Source: Prauserella aidingensis
Lineage (GTDB): Bacteria > Actinomycetota > Actinomycetes > Mycobacteriales > Pseudonocardiaceae
Length of the DNA stretch: 64,000 bases
Reading direction: 5' to 3'
NCBI RefSeq assembly: GCF_024171865.1
Contig: NZ_JAMTCN010000013.1
Location: 62,001-126,000, forward strand
Of this stretch, positions 55,042 through 64,000 are shown in pieces. The notes beneath the pieces are model-generated. The model ran no database searches, was not told the origin of the DNA, and saw nothing but the letters and a program-made list of their open reading frames with translations. Numbering within the stretch: position 1 is the first letter of the stretch; each line of letters begins with the position of its first letter. Made by a program: the position numbers and the translations under genes.

Positions 55042-56106
55042 TCATTCCGGCGGATGGCCGACGGGGACGAGCATCGTCGGGATCTCGGATTCGGGGACGC
55101 CGAGCAGCTGGGACAGGTTCGCGTCGTCGAAGTCGGAGACCGCGCAGCAGGCCAGTCCGAGCGCGGTCGCGATGAGATACACGTTCTGCACCGCGATGCC
55201 CGAGTCGACGTGCATCGTCCGGTAGTGCCGCAACGGTTTCCGCTCGTACGCCACGTCCATCTGCGTGGTCAGCGCGATCGCGACCGGCGCCGCGGCGAAC
55301 TCGGGCTGCCAGTAGACGTGCTGGAGAGGCCGCACCGGGTCGGTCGTGGTGAGGAGAGTGAGCTCGTGGGCGATGGCCTCGTACCGGTACACGCCCGGTT
55401 CGAGGATGTCGGTGCCCCTGATCAGCACGTACGCCCGCAACAGGTCCAGACCGTCGCCGCTCGGTGCCATGCCCATCGGGTGGTGTTCCGAACCGTACGC
55501 CGGTTCGAACCGCTGCACCCCGAGCGCGAACCGCAGCAGCCCGCTCAGCGCGGCGAGGTCCAGACCGCGGTGGGCGAACACGTCCCAGGAACGGCGCTTG
55601 ACCAGTGTCTTGACGAGGTCGATGCGCGGGGGTTCGACGTCGGGCAGCGGAATCCGGCGCAGCGCGGGCAGCGGGTCCGGCGACGGCGGCGTCTGGCCGT
55701 TGAGCAGCCGGTGCACGGCCAGTGCGCGCTGGACGGTGTCGCGGACCGCCGGGTCGCCGCCCGGCTCGTCGGCCGGGCGCGGCTGCGGCGGCGCGGCGGG
55801 TTCCGGTTCCGGGGGAGTGGCGGCCGTGTCCGGGGCCGCCGGGGCGTACGGGACGTCGTCGGGGTCGGGGAGGGCGTGACGGCCGCTCGTGCTCGCGTTC
55901 GGGGCGGCGTGCTGGCCGGGCGCGGGGACGTGCTGGGGGTACGGCTGCTGGTGAGGCGGTGGCTTGGGGGCCGGGTACGCGTGCTCGGGATAGGCCTGCT
56001 GGGGGTACGGGTGCTGCGGTTCGGCACCGGGGAGCCACTCGCCGTAACCGCCTGTGTGGTGGTGGTCGTACTCCGAACCCCAATCGTGGCTCAGCGGCTC
56101 ACCCAT
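55042..56106 (-). CDS. SagB-type dehydrogenase (nitroreductase superfamily) with Pro-rich N-terminus
   Basis: A 354-residue protein. Residues 1-125 are Pro/His/Tyr/Gln-rich with repeated YPQQAYPEHAYP motifs, probably disordered. Residues 145-354 match the FMN-binding nitroreductase fold of SagB/McbC dehydrogenases: VKRRSWDVFAHRGLDLAALS, LLRAYVLIRGTDILEPGVYR, HVDSGIAVQNVYLIATALGL and MLVPVGHPPE. SagB enzymes oxidise azolines to azoles in peptide natural products; no YcaO cyclodehydratase or precursor peptide is seen nearby, so the substrate is unknown. GGGAGGG precedes the ATG. Confidence 0.82.
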   Translation of the reverse strand: MGEPLSHDWGSEYDHHHTGGYGEWLPGAEPQHPYPQQAYPEHAYPAPKPPPHQQPYPQHVPAPGQHAAPNASTSGRHALPDPDDVPYAPAAPDTAATPPEPEPAAPPQPRPADEPGGDPAVRDTVQRALAVHRLLNGQTPPSPDPLPALRRIPLPDVEPPRIDLVKTLVKRRSWDVFAHRGLDLAALSGLLRFALGVQRFEPAYGSEHHPMGMAPSGDGLDLLRAYVLIRGTDILEPGVYRYEAIAHELTLLTTTDPVRPLQHVYWQPEFAAAPVAIALTTQMDVAYERKPLRHYRTMHVDSGIAVQNVYLIATALGLACCAVSDFDDANLSQLLGVPESEIPTMLVPVGHPPE

Positions 56107-56171
56107 TGGTCCCTCCCCGTTACGCCTGGTCACGTCGAGCGCACGCCAGAACGCATCGTAACCGGTTCGGT

Positions 56172-57182
<1,011 letters not shown>

Positions 57183-57289
57183 GGTCAACACCACGGCATC
57201 GGCGGGGCATTCCGGCCGCGACCGAGGTGAGGCTCACGCCGCGGATCAGCGGGCACGCGCCGAACGCACCGGGGACGGAACGGCGGGCG

Positions 57290-59425
57290 TCAGCGCCAGT
57301 CGTCGTCCGAGGCGACGATCGTCAGCTGCTGCGTCGCACGGGTCAGTGCCACGTACAGCACGCGCCTGCCGGTGAGCGACTCGGTGATCAACTCGGTCGG
57401 TTCCACGAGCGCGACGGCGTCGTACTCGAGCCCCTTCGAGTCGAGGCTGCCGACGACCTTGAGCCGGTCCTCGGACTGCCCGGCCAACCACCGTTCCACC
57501 TCGGGAACCCGGTCCATCGCGCAGATGACGCCGACCGTGCCGTCGACCGAGTCCAGCAGTTCCTTCACCGCCGAGTGCACCGCGGCCTCGCGGTCGTGGG
57601 CGTCGACCGTGCGGACCTCCGGTTCGAGACCGGTGGTGCGCACCGCGTTCGGCAGGTCGGCGTCGTCGGCTCCCCGCCCCGAGACCACGCGGGCGGCCAG
57701 GTCGAAGATCTCCGCCGAGTTCCGGTAGTTCGTGCGCAGCGTGTACCGGCGGTGCTTCGTCTTCGCCCCGAACGCCTGCGTCCTGGCCTGCTCGGACTCG
57801 ACGGGATCGGGCCACGAGCTCTGCACCGGATCGCCCACGATCGTCCAGCTCGCGTGTGCCCCGCGCCTGCCGAGCATCCGCCATTGCATCGGCGAGAGGT
57901 CCTGCGACTCGTCGACGACGATGTGCGAGTACTCGTCGTAGTGCGCGGGGCGTGCCGTGCGCGACCGTGCCGGATCGTCGGAATCGCGGGTCTGCTCCGC
58001 GTCCAGTTCGATCTCCTGTGCGCGCTGCTTCCTGCGCTTCGGCGGCGGGCCGATCAGCACGCGGATCTCGTCGAGCAGCGCCACGTCCGCGACCGTCCAG
58101 TCGTCGCCCTCGCCGCGCAGCGACTCCGCCAGCGGCGCGATCTCGTCGGCCGTGAGCACGTTCTTGGCCGCGCGCGCCAGCCGGTCGTCGTCGGCGAGCC
58201 AGCGCAGCACCTGCGCCGGGTACAGCACGGGCCACCACGTCACCAGGAACCGGTGGAAGTCGATGCGCTCGCCCAGGTCGTGGATCACGTCGGCGCGCTC
58301 GAGCTGCGGACCGCCCGAGGCCGCGTTCTCCTCGGCCTTGTCGGCCAGCATCCCCAGCAGCGTCTCCGCGGCCCGCACCCGCGACCGGTTCGGCGGGCCG
58401 CCCGCCGAGTGCACCTTCTTGCGCGCCTTGTCGAGCTCCTTGGCGCCGAGTTTGAGGACCTCACCCTTGTAGACGATCCGCAGTTCCGTCGGCGCGTCCG
58501 GCGGCGTCGCCCGCACGGCCTTGAGCAGCACCTTCCGCATCCGCAACGAGCCCTTGACGGCGGCCAGGGGAGCGGGGTCGTGCCGCGTCGCCTCCATGCC
58601 GTCCAGGACCTCGCCCAGCGCCCGCAGCTCGACGTTCGTCTCGCCCATCGACGGAAGCACCCGCGAGATGTACGACGTGAACACCCCGGACGGACCCACC
58701 ACGAGCACGCCCGCACCGCCCAGCTGCCTGCGGTAGCGGTACAGCAGGTACGCCGCGCGATGCAGCGCCACGGCCGTCTTGCCGGTGCCGGGACCGCCGG
58801 TGATCTCCGTGACGCCACGCCACGGCGCCCGGATCACCTCGTCCTGTTCCTTCTGGATGGTGGCGACGATGTCGCGCATCTTCTCGCCACGCGCTCGGCC
58901 CAGCGCCGCCATGAGCGCGCCCTCGCCGACCACCGGCATGTCGTCCGGCACCGACTCGGGCATGAGCACGTCGTCGTCGACGTCGAGCACCTGCTGGCCG
59001 GAGCAGCGGATCACCCGCCGCCGCACCACGTCCATCGGCGCCTCGGCCGTGGCCTGGTAGAACGCGGCCGCCGCGGGTGCGCGCCAGTCGGTGACCAGGT
59101 TCTCGAAGTCCGCGTCGCGGATGCCGAGCCTGCCCACGTAGACGGGTTCGGTGCTGGTGTGGTCAAGCCTGCCGAACACCAGGCCTTCGTACTCGGCGTC
59201 CAGCGACTGCAGCGTCTGATTCGCGTGGTTCACCATCATGTCCCGCTCGAACAGCATCGACGCCTGTTCGAACACGGCCTCACGCTGCGCACCGTGACCG
59301 ATCTCGTAGCCCTTCGTGCGCATGTCCTCGGCCTGGCTCCGGAGTTCGCCGAGCCGGCGGTACACCCGGTCCACGTGGGACTGTTCGATCGCGATCTCGG
59401 CCCGTCTGACCCGAGGTTCCGACAC
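57290..59425 (-). CDS. HelD/HelR-like RNA polymerase recycling ATPase (UvrD/Rep-like)
   Basis: A 711-residue superfamily 1 ATPase. N-terminal coiled coil (AEIAIEQSHVDRVYRRLGEL), the HelD hallmark VTDWRAPAAAAFYQAT at about 111-126, Walker A TGGPGTGKTA (210-218), Walker B IVVDESQDLSP and C-terminal VGSLDSKGLEYDAVALVEP and VLYVALTRATQQLTIVA. HelD proteins remove RNA polymerase from DNA and in actinobacteria can protect it from rifamycins. The GTG at 59425 has AGGAG 8 nt upstream; a longer frame to 59671 is rejected. TATTGT (59473-59468) may be the -10. Confidence 0.88.
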   Translation of the reverse strand: MSEPRVRRAEIAIEQSHVDRVYRRLGELRSQAEDMRTKGYEIGHGAQREAVFEQASMLFERDMMVNHANQTLQSLDAEYEGLVFGRLDHTSTEPVYVGRLGIRDADFENLVTDWRAPAAAAFYQATAEAPMDVVRRRVIRCSGQQVLDVDDDVLMPESVPDDMPVVGEGALMAALGRARGEKMRDIVATIQKEQDEVIRAPWRGVTEITGGPGTGKTAVALHRAAYLLYRYRRQLGGAGVLVVGPSGVFTSYISRVLPSMGETNVELRALGEVLDGMEATRHDPAPLAAVKGSLRMRKVLLKAVRATPPDAPTELRIVYKGEVLKLGAKELDKARKKVHSAGGPPNRSRVRAAETLLGMLADKAEENAASGGPQLERADVIHDLGERIDFHRFLVTWWPVLYPAQVLRWLADDDRLARAAKNVLTADEIAPLAESLRGEGDDWTVADVALLDEIRVLIGPPPKRRKQRAQEIELDAEQTRDSDDPARSRTARPAHYDEYSHIVVDESQDLSPMQWRMLGRRGAHASWTIVGDPVQSSWPDPVESEQARTQAFGAKTKHRRYTLRTNYRNSAEIFDLAARVVSGRGADDADLPNAVRTTGLEPEVRTVDAHDREAAVHSAVKELLDSVDGTVGVICAMDRVPEVERWLAGQSEDRLKVVGSLDSKGLEYDAVALVEPTELITESLTGRRVLYVALTRATQQLTIVASDDDWR

Positions 59426-59523
59426 TGACGCGCTCCTGCCGCAAAGTCGCCGGGAAGGGGAAGAACGACAATACGCGAGTCGGCCGCCCGGCAGCACAAG
59501 GTCCGGCCAAGAGTCACACTCGC

Positions 59524-59586
59524 CACGTGCGCGAGCGCGCCCGCGCACGTGCGGGTAGCGCCGTACGACGGGTAGCGCCGTACGAC
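59524..59586 (+). repeat. Hairpin and 17-bp direct repeat upstream of helD
   Basis: CACGTGCGCG (59524-59533) and CGCGCACGTG (59542-59551) form a hairpin. GGGTAGCGCCGTACGAC follows twice in tandem (59553-59569, 59570-59586). Both lie between the divergent helD-like gene and rsmD. Confidence 0.7.
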
Positions 59587-59640
59587 CCGGGAGCAGGCGA
59601 CGGCGGGCTGCCGGGTCGTCGCGCGTGGCTGCGCAGCCCC

Positions 59641-59693
59641 GCCCGTCTCCCGCCGCCACCCAATCGGACACGCTGCGCGTGGCTGCCTAGGAT
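59641..59693 (+). promoter_or_regulatory. Promoter of rsmD, block shared with the FAH-family gene
   Basis: TAGGAT (59688-59693) ends 6 nt before the GTG. The upstream 47 bp match 36 of 47 positions before the -10 at 16569. GCGCGTGGCTGC occurs on either side of the block (near 59621-59632 and 59675-59686). Confidence 0.65.
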
Positions 59694-59699
59694 TCGGGC

Positions 59700-60290
59700 G
59701 TGACCAGGATCGTGGCCGGACGAGCGGGTGGACGGACCCTGCGGGTGCCGCCGCGGACGACGCGGCCGACGTCCGAACGGGTGCGGGAAGCCCTGTTCAA
59801 CTCCTTGGAAACGGCGGGCGACCTCGACGACGCCCGCGTGCTCGACCTCTACGCGGGCTCCGGTGCGCTCGGGCTCGAGGCGCTCTCGCGCGGTGCCGCC
59901 GACGTCGTGTTCGTCGAATCGGACCGCAAGGCCGCGGAGGTGCTGCGCGGCAACGTCGCCACCGTCGGCCTCGGCGGACACGTCCGGCAGGCCGCGGTCG
60001 AGTCGGTCGTCGCAGGGGGAAGCACCGAGCCGTTCGACGTCGTGCTGATCGACCCGCCGTACGTACTGCCCGGGGACACGCTCGCCGGCGTGCTGACGGA
60101 TCTGGTCCGCGGTGGCTGGCTGACCGACCGCGCGCTCGTCGTCGTGGAACGTGCGGTGCGCGACGGCGACCCGGCCTGGCCTGCGGGGCTCACGGCGCTG
60201 CGCACGAAGCGCTACGGCGGCAGCGCCTTGTTCAGAGCCGAGGTCGACCCCGACGCCGAAGGAGGCCTCGAAACGGACACCGCCGACTGA
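59700..60290 (+). CDS. rsmD: 16S rRNA (guanine966-N2)-methyltransferase
   Basis: A 196-residue SAM-dependent enzyme. MTRIVAGRAGGRTLRVPP with RPTSERVREALFNSL at the N-terminus is RsmD-specific; SAM motif VLDLYAGSGALGLEALSRGA; catalytic VLIDPPYVLP. It methylates G966 in helix 31 of 16S rRNA. GTG start behind a leaderless-type -10. coaD follows, the usual partner in bacteria. Confidence 0.94.
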   Translation: MTRIVAGRAGGRTLRVPPRTTRPTSERVREALFNSLETAGDLDDARVLDLYAGSGALGLEALSRGAADVVFVESDRKAAEVLRGNVATVGLGGHVRQAAVESVVAGGSTEPFDVVLIDPPYVLPGDTLAGVLTDLVRGGWLTDRALVVVERAVRDGDPAWPAGLTALRTKRYGGSALFRAEVDPDAEGGLETDTAD

Positions 60291-60311
60291 CGCCCCGCCG
60301 GGACCTTTCCC

Positions 60312-60363
60312 GCCCCCAGGGCACATTGGTGGCGTTGGGTGCAACCAAGGTGCCCCTGGGGGC
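60312..60363. repeat. Palindromic element copy 5
   Basis: GCCCCCAGGGCACATTGGT pairs with ACCAAGGTGCCCCTGGGGGC with one indel and one mismatch. It starts 21 nt after the rsmD stop. Confidence 0.85.
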
Positions 60364-60506
60364 GTTCGGATGTCGGCTCCGGCGTGGCGAAGTCGACATC
60401 CCGGACAAGGTGGAGATCGGCCACATCCGTGCCCGGCGGCCGCGGGCGGTTGCTACCGTCCGCGCGGTCCTTCGATCACGCGAGCAGCGGTGCCCGGCAT
60501 CGCGGT

Positions 60507-60512
60507 TAGGGT
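60507..60512 (+). promoter_or_regulatory. -10 box of coaD, leaderless
   Basis: TAGGGT, 8 nt before the ATG. Confidence 0.5.
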
Positions 60513-60520
60513 TCTGTGCC

Positions 60521-61003
60521 ATGCGGCGAGCGGTGTGTCCCGGCTCCTACGACCCGGCGACCAACGGGCATCTGGACGTGATCGAACGTGCGGCGAACCT
60601 GTTCGACGAGGTCGTGGTCGCGGTGCTGATCAACAAGAGCAAGCGCGGCATGTTCACGATCGACGAGCGCATGGAGCTGCTGCAGGAGTCGACGGCGAAG
60701 CTGCCGAACGTGCGGGTCGACTCGTGGCACGGCCTGCTCACGGACTACTGCAAAGAGCAGGGCATCCAGTCGATCGTGAAGGGGCTGCGCTCGGTCAGCG
60801 ACTTCGACTACGAGCTGCAGATGGCCCAGATGAACCGTGAGATCTCCGGCGTCGAGACCCTGTTGATGTCGAACAACCCGGCGTACAGCTTCCTGTCCAG
60901 CTCGCTGGTCAAGGAGGTCGCGACCTACGGCGGCGACGTCACCGGCATGGTGCCGCCCGCCGTGCACGACCGCCTCCTCGCGCGCATCGCCGAAGCCGAC
61001 TGA
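60521..61003 (+). CDS. coaD: Phosphopantetheine adenylyltransferase
   Basis: A 160-residue enzyme of coenzyme A synthesis that adenylates phosphopantetheine. It starts MRRAVCPGSYDPATNGHLDV with the nucleotidyltransferase GH motif, and has LINKSKRGMFTIDERMELL, VKGLRSVSDFDYELQMAQMN and the C-terminal YSFLSSSLVKEVATYGGDV. Length and motifs are complete. Confidence 0.97.
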   Translation: MRRAVCPGSYDPATNGHLDVIERAANLFDEVVVAVLINKSKRGMFTIDERMELLQESTAKLPNVRVDSWHGLLTDYCKEQGIQSIVKGLRSVSDFDYELQMAQMNREISGVETLLMSNNPAYSFLSSSLVKEVATYGGDVTGMVPPAVHDRLLARIAEAD

Positions 61004-61363
61004 CCGCGCCCGGCTCGCGTCACCGACCCTCCCCAGGGCAGCGAGACATCGAACAGGGCGAGACATCGAACACAGCCACACGTCGGCATGTCCGTGAGGG
61101 GCGGTGCTCGGGTCGGCGGGCGGGGAGTCCCGAATTTTCCCTCACGGTTCGCCCGCCCGAGCGGCCTCCGCCCGGGGTCTCCGTCCGAGCGGCTCTCCGC
61201 GCGAGGGGAAGATCAGGGGCGTTGAGTGCAACCAAGGTGCCCTTGGGGGCATCCCCGGGACGCGGGCGGAGGCTTGACACGCCCGGCCCCGCCCGGTCAC
61301 CGAAAACCCGCGCCCGGACCGGCACACTGGTACCAGGCCACGATCAAGTTCCAGGGAGTTGCC
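61004..61363. other. Gap between coaD and sepIVA
   Basis: This 360-bp gap has no gene. It contains two copies of GCGAGACATCGAACA 17 bp apart (61041, 61058), a long-loop inverted repeat CCGTGAGGG/CCCTCACGG (61092-61100 and 61139-61147), a half palindromic element (61203-61251) and a -35-like TTGACA (61274-61279). Confidence 0.6.
61203..61251. repeat. Palindromic element copy 6 (right half of long form)
   Basis: GAGGGGAAGATCAGG, then GCGTTGAGTGCAACC and AAGGTGCCCTTGGGGGCA, collinear with the right half of copy 1 (16445-16492). The left half is missing. Confidence 0.8.
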
Positions 61364-62137
61364 GTGTACCGGGTGTTCGAGGCGCTCGACGAGCTCGTCA
61401 CGATCGTCGAAGAGGCGCGAGGTGTGCCGATGACCTCGAGCTGTGTGGTGCCCCGAGGGGATGCGCTCGAGTTGCTCGACGACATCCGCGAGGCGCTGCC
61501 CACCGAGGTGGACGACGCGCAGGACGTGCTGGACAAGCGCGACGAGGTGCTGCAGAACGCGCGCACCGAGGCCGATTCGACGATCTCCAACGCCAACGAG
61601 CAGGCCGAGCGCACCGTCTCCGAGGCCAGTACCGAGGCGGAACGACTCGTCTCCGAGGCGCGCGCCAGGGCCGAACAGCTCGTCGCCGACGCGCAGGCCG
61701 AGGCCGAGCGCACCGTGTCGGCGGGGCAGGCCGAGTACCACGACCTGACCGAGCGTGCCCGTACCGAGTCCGAGCGGATGGTCCAGGCGGGCAGGGACGC
61801 CTACGACCGGTCCGTCGAGGAGGGGCGCGCCGAACAGGCCAGGCTCGTCGCGCAGACCGAGGTCGTCCAGGCCGCCCACGGCGAGGCCTCCCGCATCGTC
61901 GACGAGGCCCACGCCGAGGCCGACAAGCAGCGCAGTGACTGCGACGCCTACGTCGACGGCAAGCTCGCCGAGTTCTCCGAACTGCTGTCCACGACGCTGC
62001 GCACCGTCGACTCCGGCCGCAACCACCTCCGCAGCGGCGGCGCGTACAACGGCTCCGGTGCCTCCGGTTACAACGGCTCGGGGTCGTACACCTCCGGTGC
62101 GGGCGGCCGCGGCTTCTACGACTTCCAGTCCCACTGA
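61364..62137 (+). CDS. sepIVA: SepIVA-type DivIVA-related septation coiled-coil protein
   Basis: A 257-residue protein: conserved N-terminus VYRVFEALDELVTIVEEARG with VPRGDALELLDDIREALP, then a long coiled coil (about 60-215) of Glu/Ala/Arg heptads with repeated EAERxVSEA motifs, and a Gly/Ser/Tyr-rich tail (GSGASGYNGSGSYTSGAGG). Mycobacterial SepIVA (Rv2927c) is an essential cytoplasmic division factor with the same N-terminus and coil but no Gly-rich tail. GTG start with AGGGAG 6 nt upstream. The position between coaD and the YceD-type gene is conserved. Confidence 0.92.
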   Translation: MYRVFEALDELVTIVEEARGVPMTSSCVVPRGDALELLDDIREALPTEVDDAQDVLDKRDEVLQNARTEADSTISNANEQAERTVSEASTEAERLVSEARARAEQLVADAQAEAERTVSAGQAEYHDLTERARTESERMVQAGRDAYDRSVEEGRAEQARLVAQTEVVQAAHGEASRIVDEAHAEADKQRSDCDAYVDGKLAEFSELLSTTLRTVDSGRNHLRSGGAYNGSGASGYNGSGSYTSGAGGRGFYDFQSH

Positions 62138-62272
62138 GACTTCCGGCCCACTGAGTCCGCGCATCCCTACGTCGATGCCCGCGGTGCTCCGGGTGCGGTG
62201 CCGACGGCGCCCGCGCGGCGTCGCCTGGGCCGGCGCCGACCGGCCGCCGGGAACGGATCCGCCCTGCTCGCG

Positions 62273-62278
62273 TACGCT
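62273..62278 (+). promoter_or_regulatory. -10 box of the YceD-rpmF-rnc unit
   Basis: TACGCT about 79 nt before the YceD-type ATG; possible start of an operon with a short leader. Confidence 0.4.
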
Positions 62279-62356
62279 GGATTGACGCGCGGTGCGCCGG
62301 GTGTCGTGGTCGCCCGTGCCGCCCGAGCCCCCAACCTTCCTCGAACGAGAAATCCG

Positions 62357-62992
62357 ATGTCTGACGAACGTTCTCCGAATCCGAGCTCCGAGCGGGCCGA
62401 CCGCAACCCGTGGCTGGTCGACACGCACGAGCTGGGCCGCCGTCCCGGCGCCAGCAGGACGGTGCAGCGGGACATCCCGGTCACCGAGCCGCTGGGCGTG
62501 CCCGAGGTCGTCACCGTCCCTGCCGGCGGCGCGATCGCCGTCGACCTGCTCCTGGAGTCGGTCGTCGAGGGCGTGCTGGTCACGGGGTCGGCGAGTGCGT
62601 CGACCACCGGCCAGTGTTCGCGGTGTCTGGACCCGATCACCGGTGAGGTGTCGATCGACGTCACGGAGCTGTTCGCCTACCCCGAGTCGACGACCGACGA
62701 GACCACCGAGGAGGACGAGGTCAGCCGGGTCGTCGACGACCGCATCGACTTGGAACCGGTGGTCAGGGACGCGCTCGTGTTGGCGTTGCCGCTGGTGCCG
62801 CTGTGCAGCGACGACTGCCCCGGACTGTGCGCCGGATGCGGCGTGAAGTGGGCCGATCTCGAGCCCGGACACGGGCATGAGACGATAGATCCTCGGTGGG
62901 CCGCGCTCGTCGAGCGACTGCAGGACACGGAGGACGTCTCGGACGCCCCGAGTGATCGGGCAGGCGAAGGAACCGACGACTCGGACCGGTGA
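62357..62992 (+). CDS. YceD/DUF177-family 23S rRNA accumulation protein
   Basis: A 211-residue protein with the DUF177 core: PWLVDTHELGRRPGASRTV, TGQCSRCLDPITGEVSIDV, LEPVVRDALVLALPLVPLC and a zinc-like cluster CSDDCPGLCAGCG. YceD proteins aid 23S rRNA maturation and stand directly before rpmF in most bacteria, as here (86 bp). The Asp/Ser-rich last 20 residues are an extension. Confidence 0.92.
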   Translation: MSDERSPNPSSERADRNPWLVDTHELGRRPGASRTVQRDIPVTEPLGVPEVVTVPAGGAIAVDLLLESVVEGVLVTGSASASTTGQCSRCLDPITGEVSIDVTELFAYPESTTDETTEEDEVSRVVDDRIDLEPVVRDALVLALPLVPLCSDDCPGLCAGCGVKWADLEPGHGHETIDPRWAALVERLQDTEDVSDAPSDRAGEGTDDSDR

Positions 62993-63078
62993 CACCGCAC
63001 GTCGGTGCCGCACCCACCCCGGAGTTCGAGCAAACAGCTCGCGCGATCGCGGGCAGATTTTGATGAGGAGAATCAGCC

Positions 63079-63261
63079 GTGGCTGTCCCCAAGCGGAAGA
63101 TGTCGCGCTCCAACACCCGCGCCCGCCGTTCGCAGTGGAAGGCGACGCCGGTGCAGGTCGTGGAGTGCTCCAACCGCGCCTGCAAGGCCAAGAAGCCGCA
63201 GCACGTCGCCTGCCCTGAGTGCGGTCAGTACGCCGGGCGGCAGGTCGTCGAGCCGGCCTGA
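63079..63261 (+). CDS. rpmF: 50S ribosomal protein L32
   Basis: A 60-residue protein: [20 protein letters not shown], then [20 protein letters not shown] with four zinc-type Cys. GTG start with GAGGAG 8 nt upstream. rnc starts 11 bp after its stop. Confidence 0.97.
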   Translation: MAVPKRKMSRSNTRARRSQWKATPVQVVECSNRACKAKKPQHVACPECGQYAGRQVVEPA

Positions 63262-63272
63262 GGTTTCGCGAG

Positions 63273-64000
63273 ATGGGGGGTAAGGCACCGGCAGGCCCGG
63301 CTACGGATCCCGCACCGCTGCTCGAGGCGCTCGGTGTCGAGTTCGACAGCGAACTGCTGACGCTCGCACTGACCCACCGCTCGTACGCGTACGAGAACGG
63401 CGGGCTGCTGCCGAACGAGCGTCTCGAGTTCCTCGGCGATGCGGTGCTGGGTCTGGTGGTGACCGATCACCTGTATCGCAAGCACCCCGACCTGCCGGAA
63501 GGGCAGTTGGCGAAACTGCGCGCCAGCGTCGTCAACATGCACGCGCTCGCGGGCGTCGCGCGCGAGCTCGGTGACGGCGGTCTCGGTGCGTACCTGCTCC
63601 TCGGCAAGGGCGAGGAGCTGACGGGCGGTCGTGACAAGGCGAGCATCCTGGCCGACGGACTCGAGGCCGTGATCGGCGCGACCTACATCGCGCACGGCAT
63701 CGAGACCGCGCGGGAGCTTGTCCACCGGCTGTTCGGCCAGTTGCTCGAGGAGGCGCCGCTGCGCGGTGCCGGCCTGGACTGGAAGACCAGCCTGCAGGAG
63801 CTGACCGCGTCGGCAGGGCTGGGTGTGCCCGAGTACAAGGTCGAGGACACCGGTCCCGACCACCGCAAGGAGTTCACCGCGACCGTCTACGTGGGCGGCC
63901 GTGACCTCGGCAGCGGCAGCGGTACGACCAAGAAGGAAGGCGAGCAGAAGGCCGCCGAAACGGCCTGGCGCGCGCTGTCGGAGGAACTCGACGCGGCCGA
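63273..64000 (+). CDS. rnc: Ribonuclease III, 3' end outside the window
   Basis: 242 codons are visible. The RNase III signature [20 protein letters not shown] (from residue 46) contains the catalytic acids, with [19 protein letters not shown] as the second metal-binding segment. A double-stranded RNA-binding domain begins near residue 172 ([20 protein letters not shown]) and continues through [19 protein letters not shown] to the edge. The enzyme processes rRNA precursors and other structured RNA; linkage to YceD and L32 genes fits ribosome synthesis. The ATG at 63273 follows the rpmF stop closely. Confidence 0.96.
   Translation, partial: MGGKAPAGPATDPAPLLEALGVEFDSELLTLALTHRSYAYENGGLLPNERLEFLGDAVLGLVVTDHLYRKHPDLPEGQLAKLRASVVNMHALAGVARELGDGGLGAYLLLGKGEELTGGRDKASILADGLEAVIGATYIAHGIETARELVHRLFGQLLEEAPLRGAGLDWKTSLQELTASAGLGVPEYKVEDTGPDHRKEFTATVYVGGRDLGSGSGTTKKEGEQKAAETAWRALSEELDAA

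Noticed and set aside
59426-59699. Rifamycin-associated element upstream of the HelD-like gene
   Set aside because: The expected GGGGCTTGC palindrome is not found in the intergenic region.

Overview
High-GC actinobacterial chromosome, most likely a member of the Pseudonocardiaceae (Saccharomonospora or Amycolatopsis-like; the genus is inferred from gene content and codon style, not shown). Gene order closely follows the mycobacterial block Rv3004 to Rv2925c: CFP-6-like gene, ilvB-ilvN-ilvC, serA, leuB, gltX, ndgR/leuC-leuD, hup, mutT1/ppk/fbiD, gpsA, ddl, thiL, ung, rpmB, DAK2 gene, recG, pyc, rsmD, coaD, sepIVA, YceD gene, rpmF, rnc. This is a core region with small accessory insertions and no phage, IS element or CRISPR array.

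Layout. 1-2645: 5' end of ilvD (minus), an APC permease with divergent MarR regulator, and a PH-domain membrane protein. 2646-16363: branched-chain amino acid and serine synthesis (ilvBNC, serA, leuB, cimA) with two transcription attenuators, interrupted by a DUF397 gene and a secreted subtilase. 16364-24894: a fumarylacetoacetase-fold hydrolase, an FAD monooxygenase, gltX, a HAD phosphatase, tRNA-Gln and tRNA-Glu, ndgR and leuCD. 24895-32211: HU protein, polyphosphate and nucleotide housekeeping, F420 guanylyltransferase, plsC, gpsA. 32212-36537: cysteine dioxygenase behind a poly-cysteine leader peptide, an FMN-binding oxidase with its MocR regulator, and ddl. 36538-49643: cell-envelope, thiamine and repair genes, rpmB, DAK2 kinase, recG and pyruvate carboxylase. 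49644-59425: accessory segment (NmrA-type protein/AraC/ureohydrolase, PucR, secreted protein, SagB-like dehydrogenase, LLM oxidoreductase, HelD-like ATPase). 59700-64000: rsmD, coaD, sepIVA, YceD gene, rpmF and the 5' part of rnc.

Regulation stands out. Three tiny ORFs that look leaderless encode peptides whose repeated residue matches the enzyme downstream: Ile-Leu-Val-Leu before ilvB, Ile-Ile-Ile before citramalate synthase, and six Cys within nine residues before cysteine dioxygenase. The first two are followed by hairpin plus T-run terminators. The third has a possible hairpin over the ribosome-binding region instead. About 18 genes here share one layout: a TANNNT-like -10 box 6 to 9 nt before the start codon, with no room for a Shine-Dalgarno sequence.

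The intergenic DNA carries two apparently undescribed repeat families. One is a roughly 50-115 bp palindromic element (six copies, intact or half) sitting mostly just after stop codons, with compensating base changes between its arms. The other is a 21-bp tandem repeat with a constant CCGCAACACG core (three arrays, two of them flanking a lysE-type exporter in opposite orientation).
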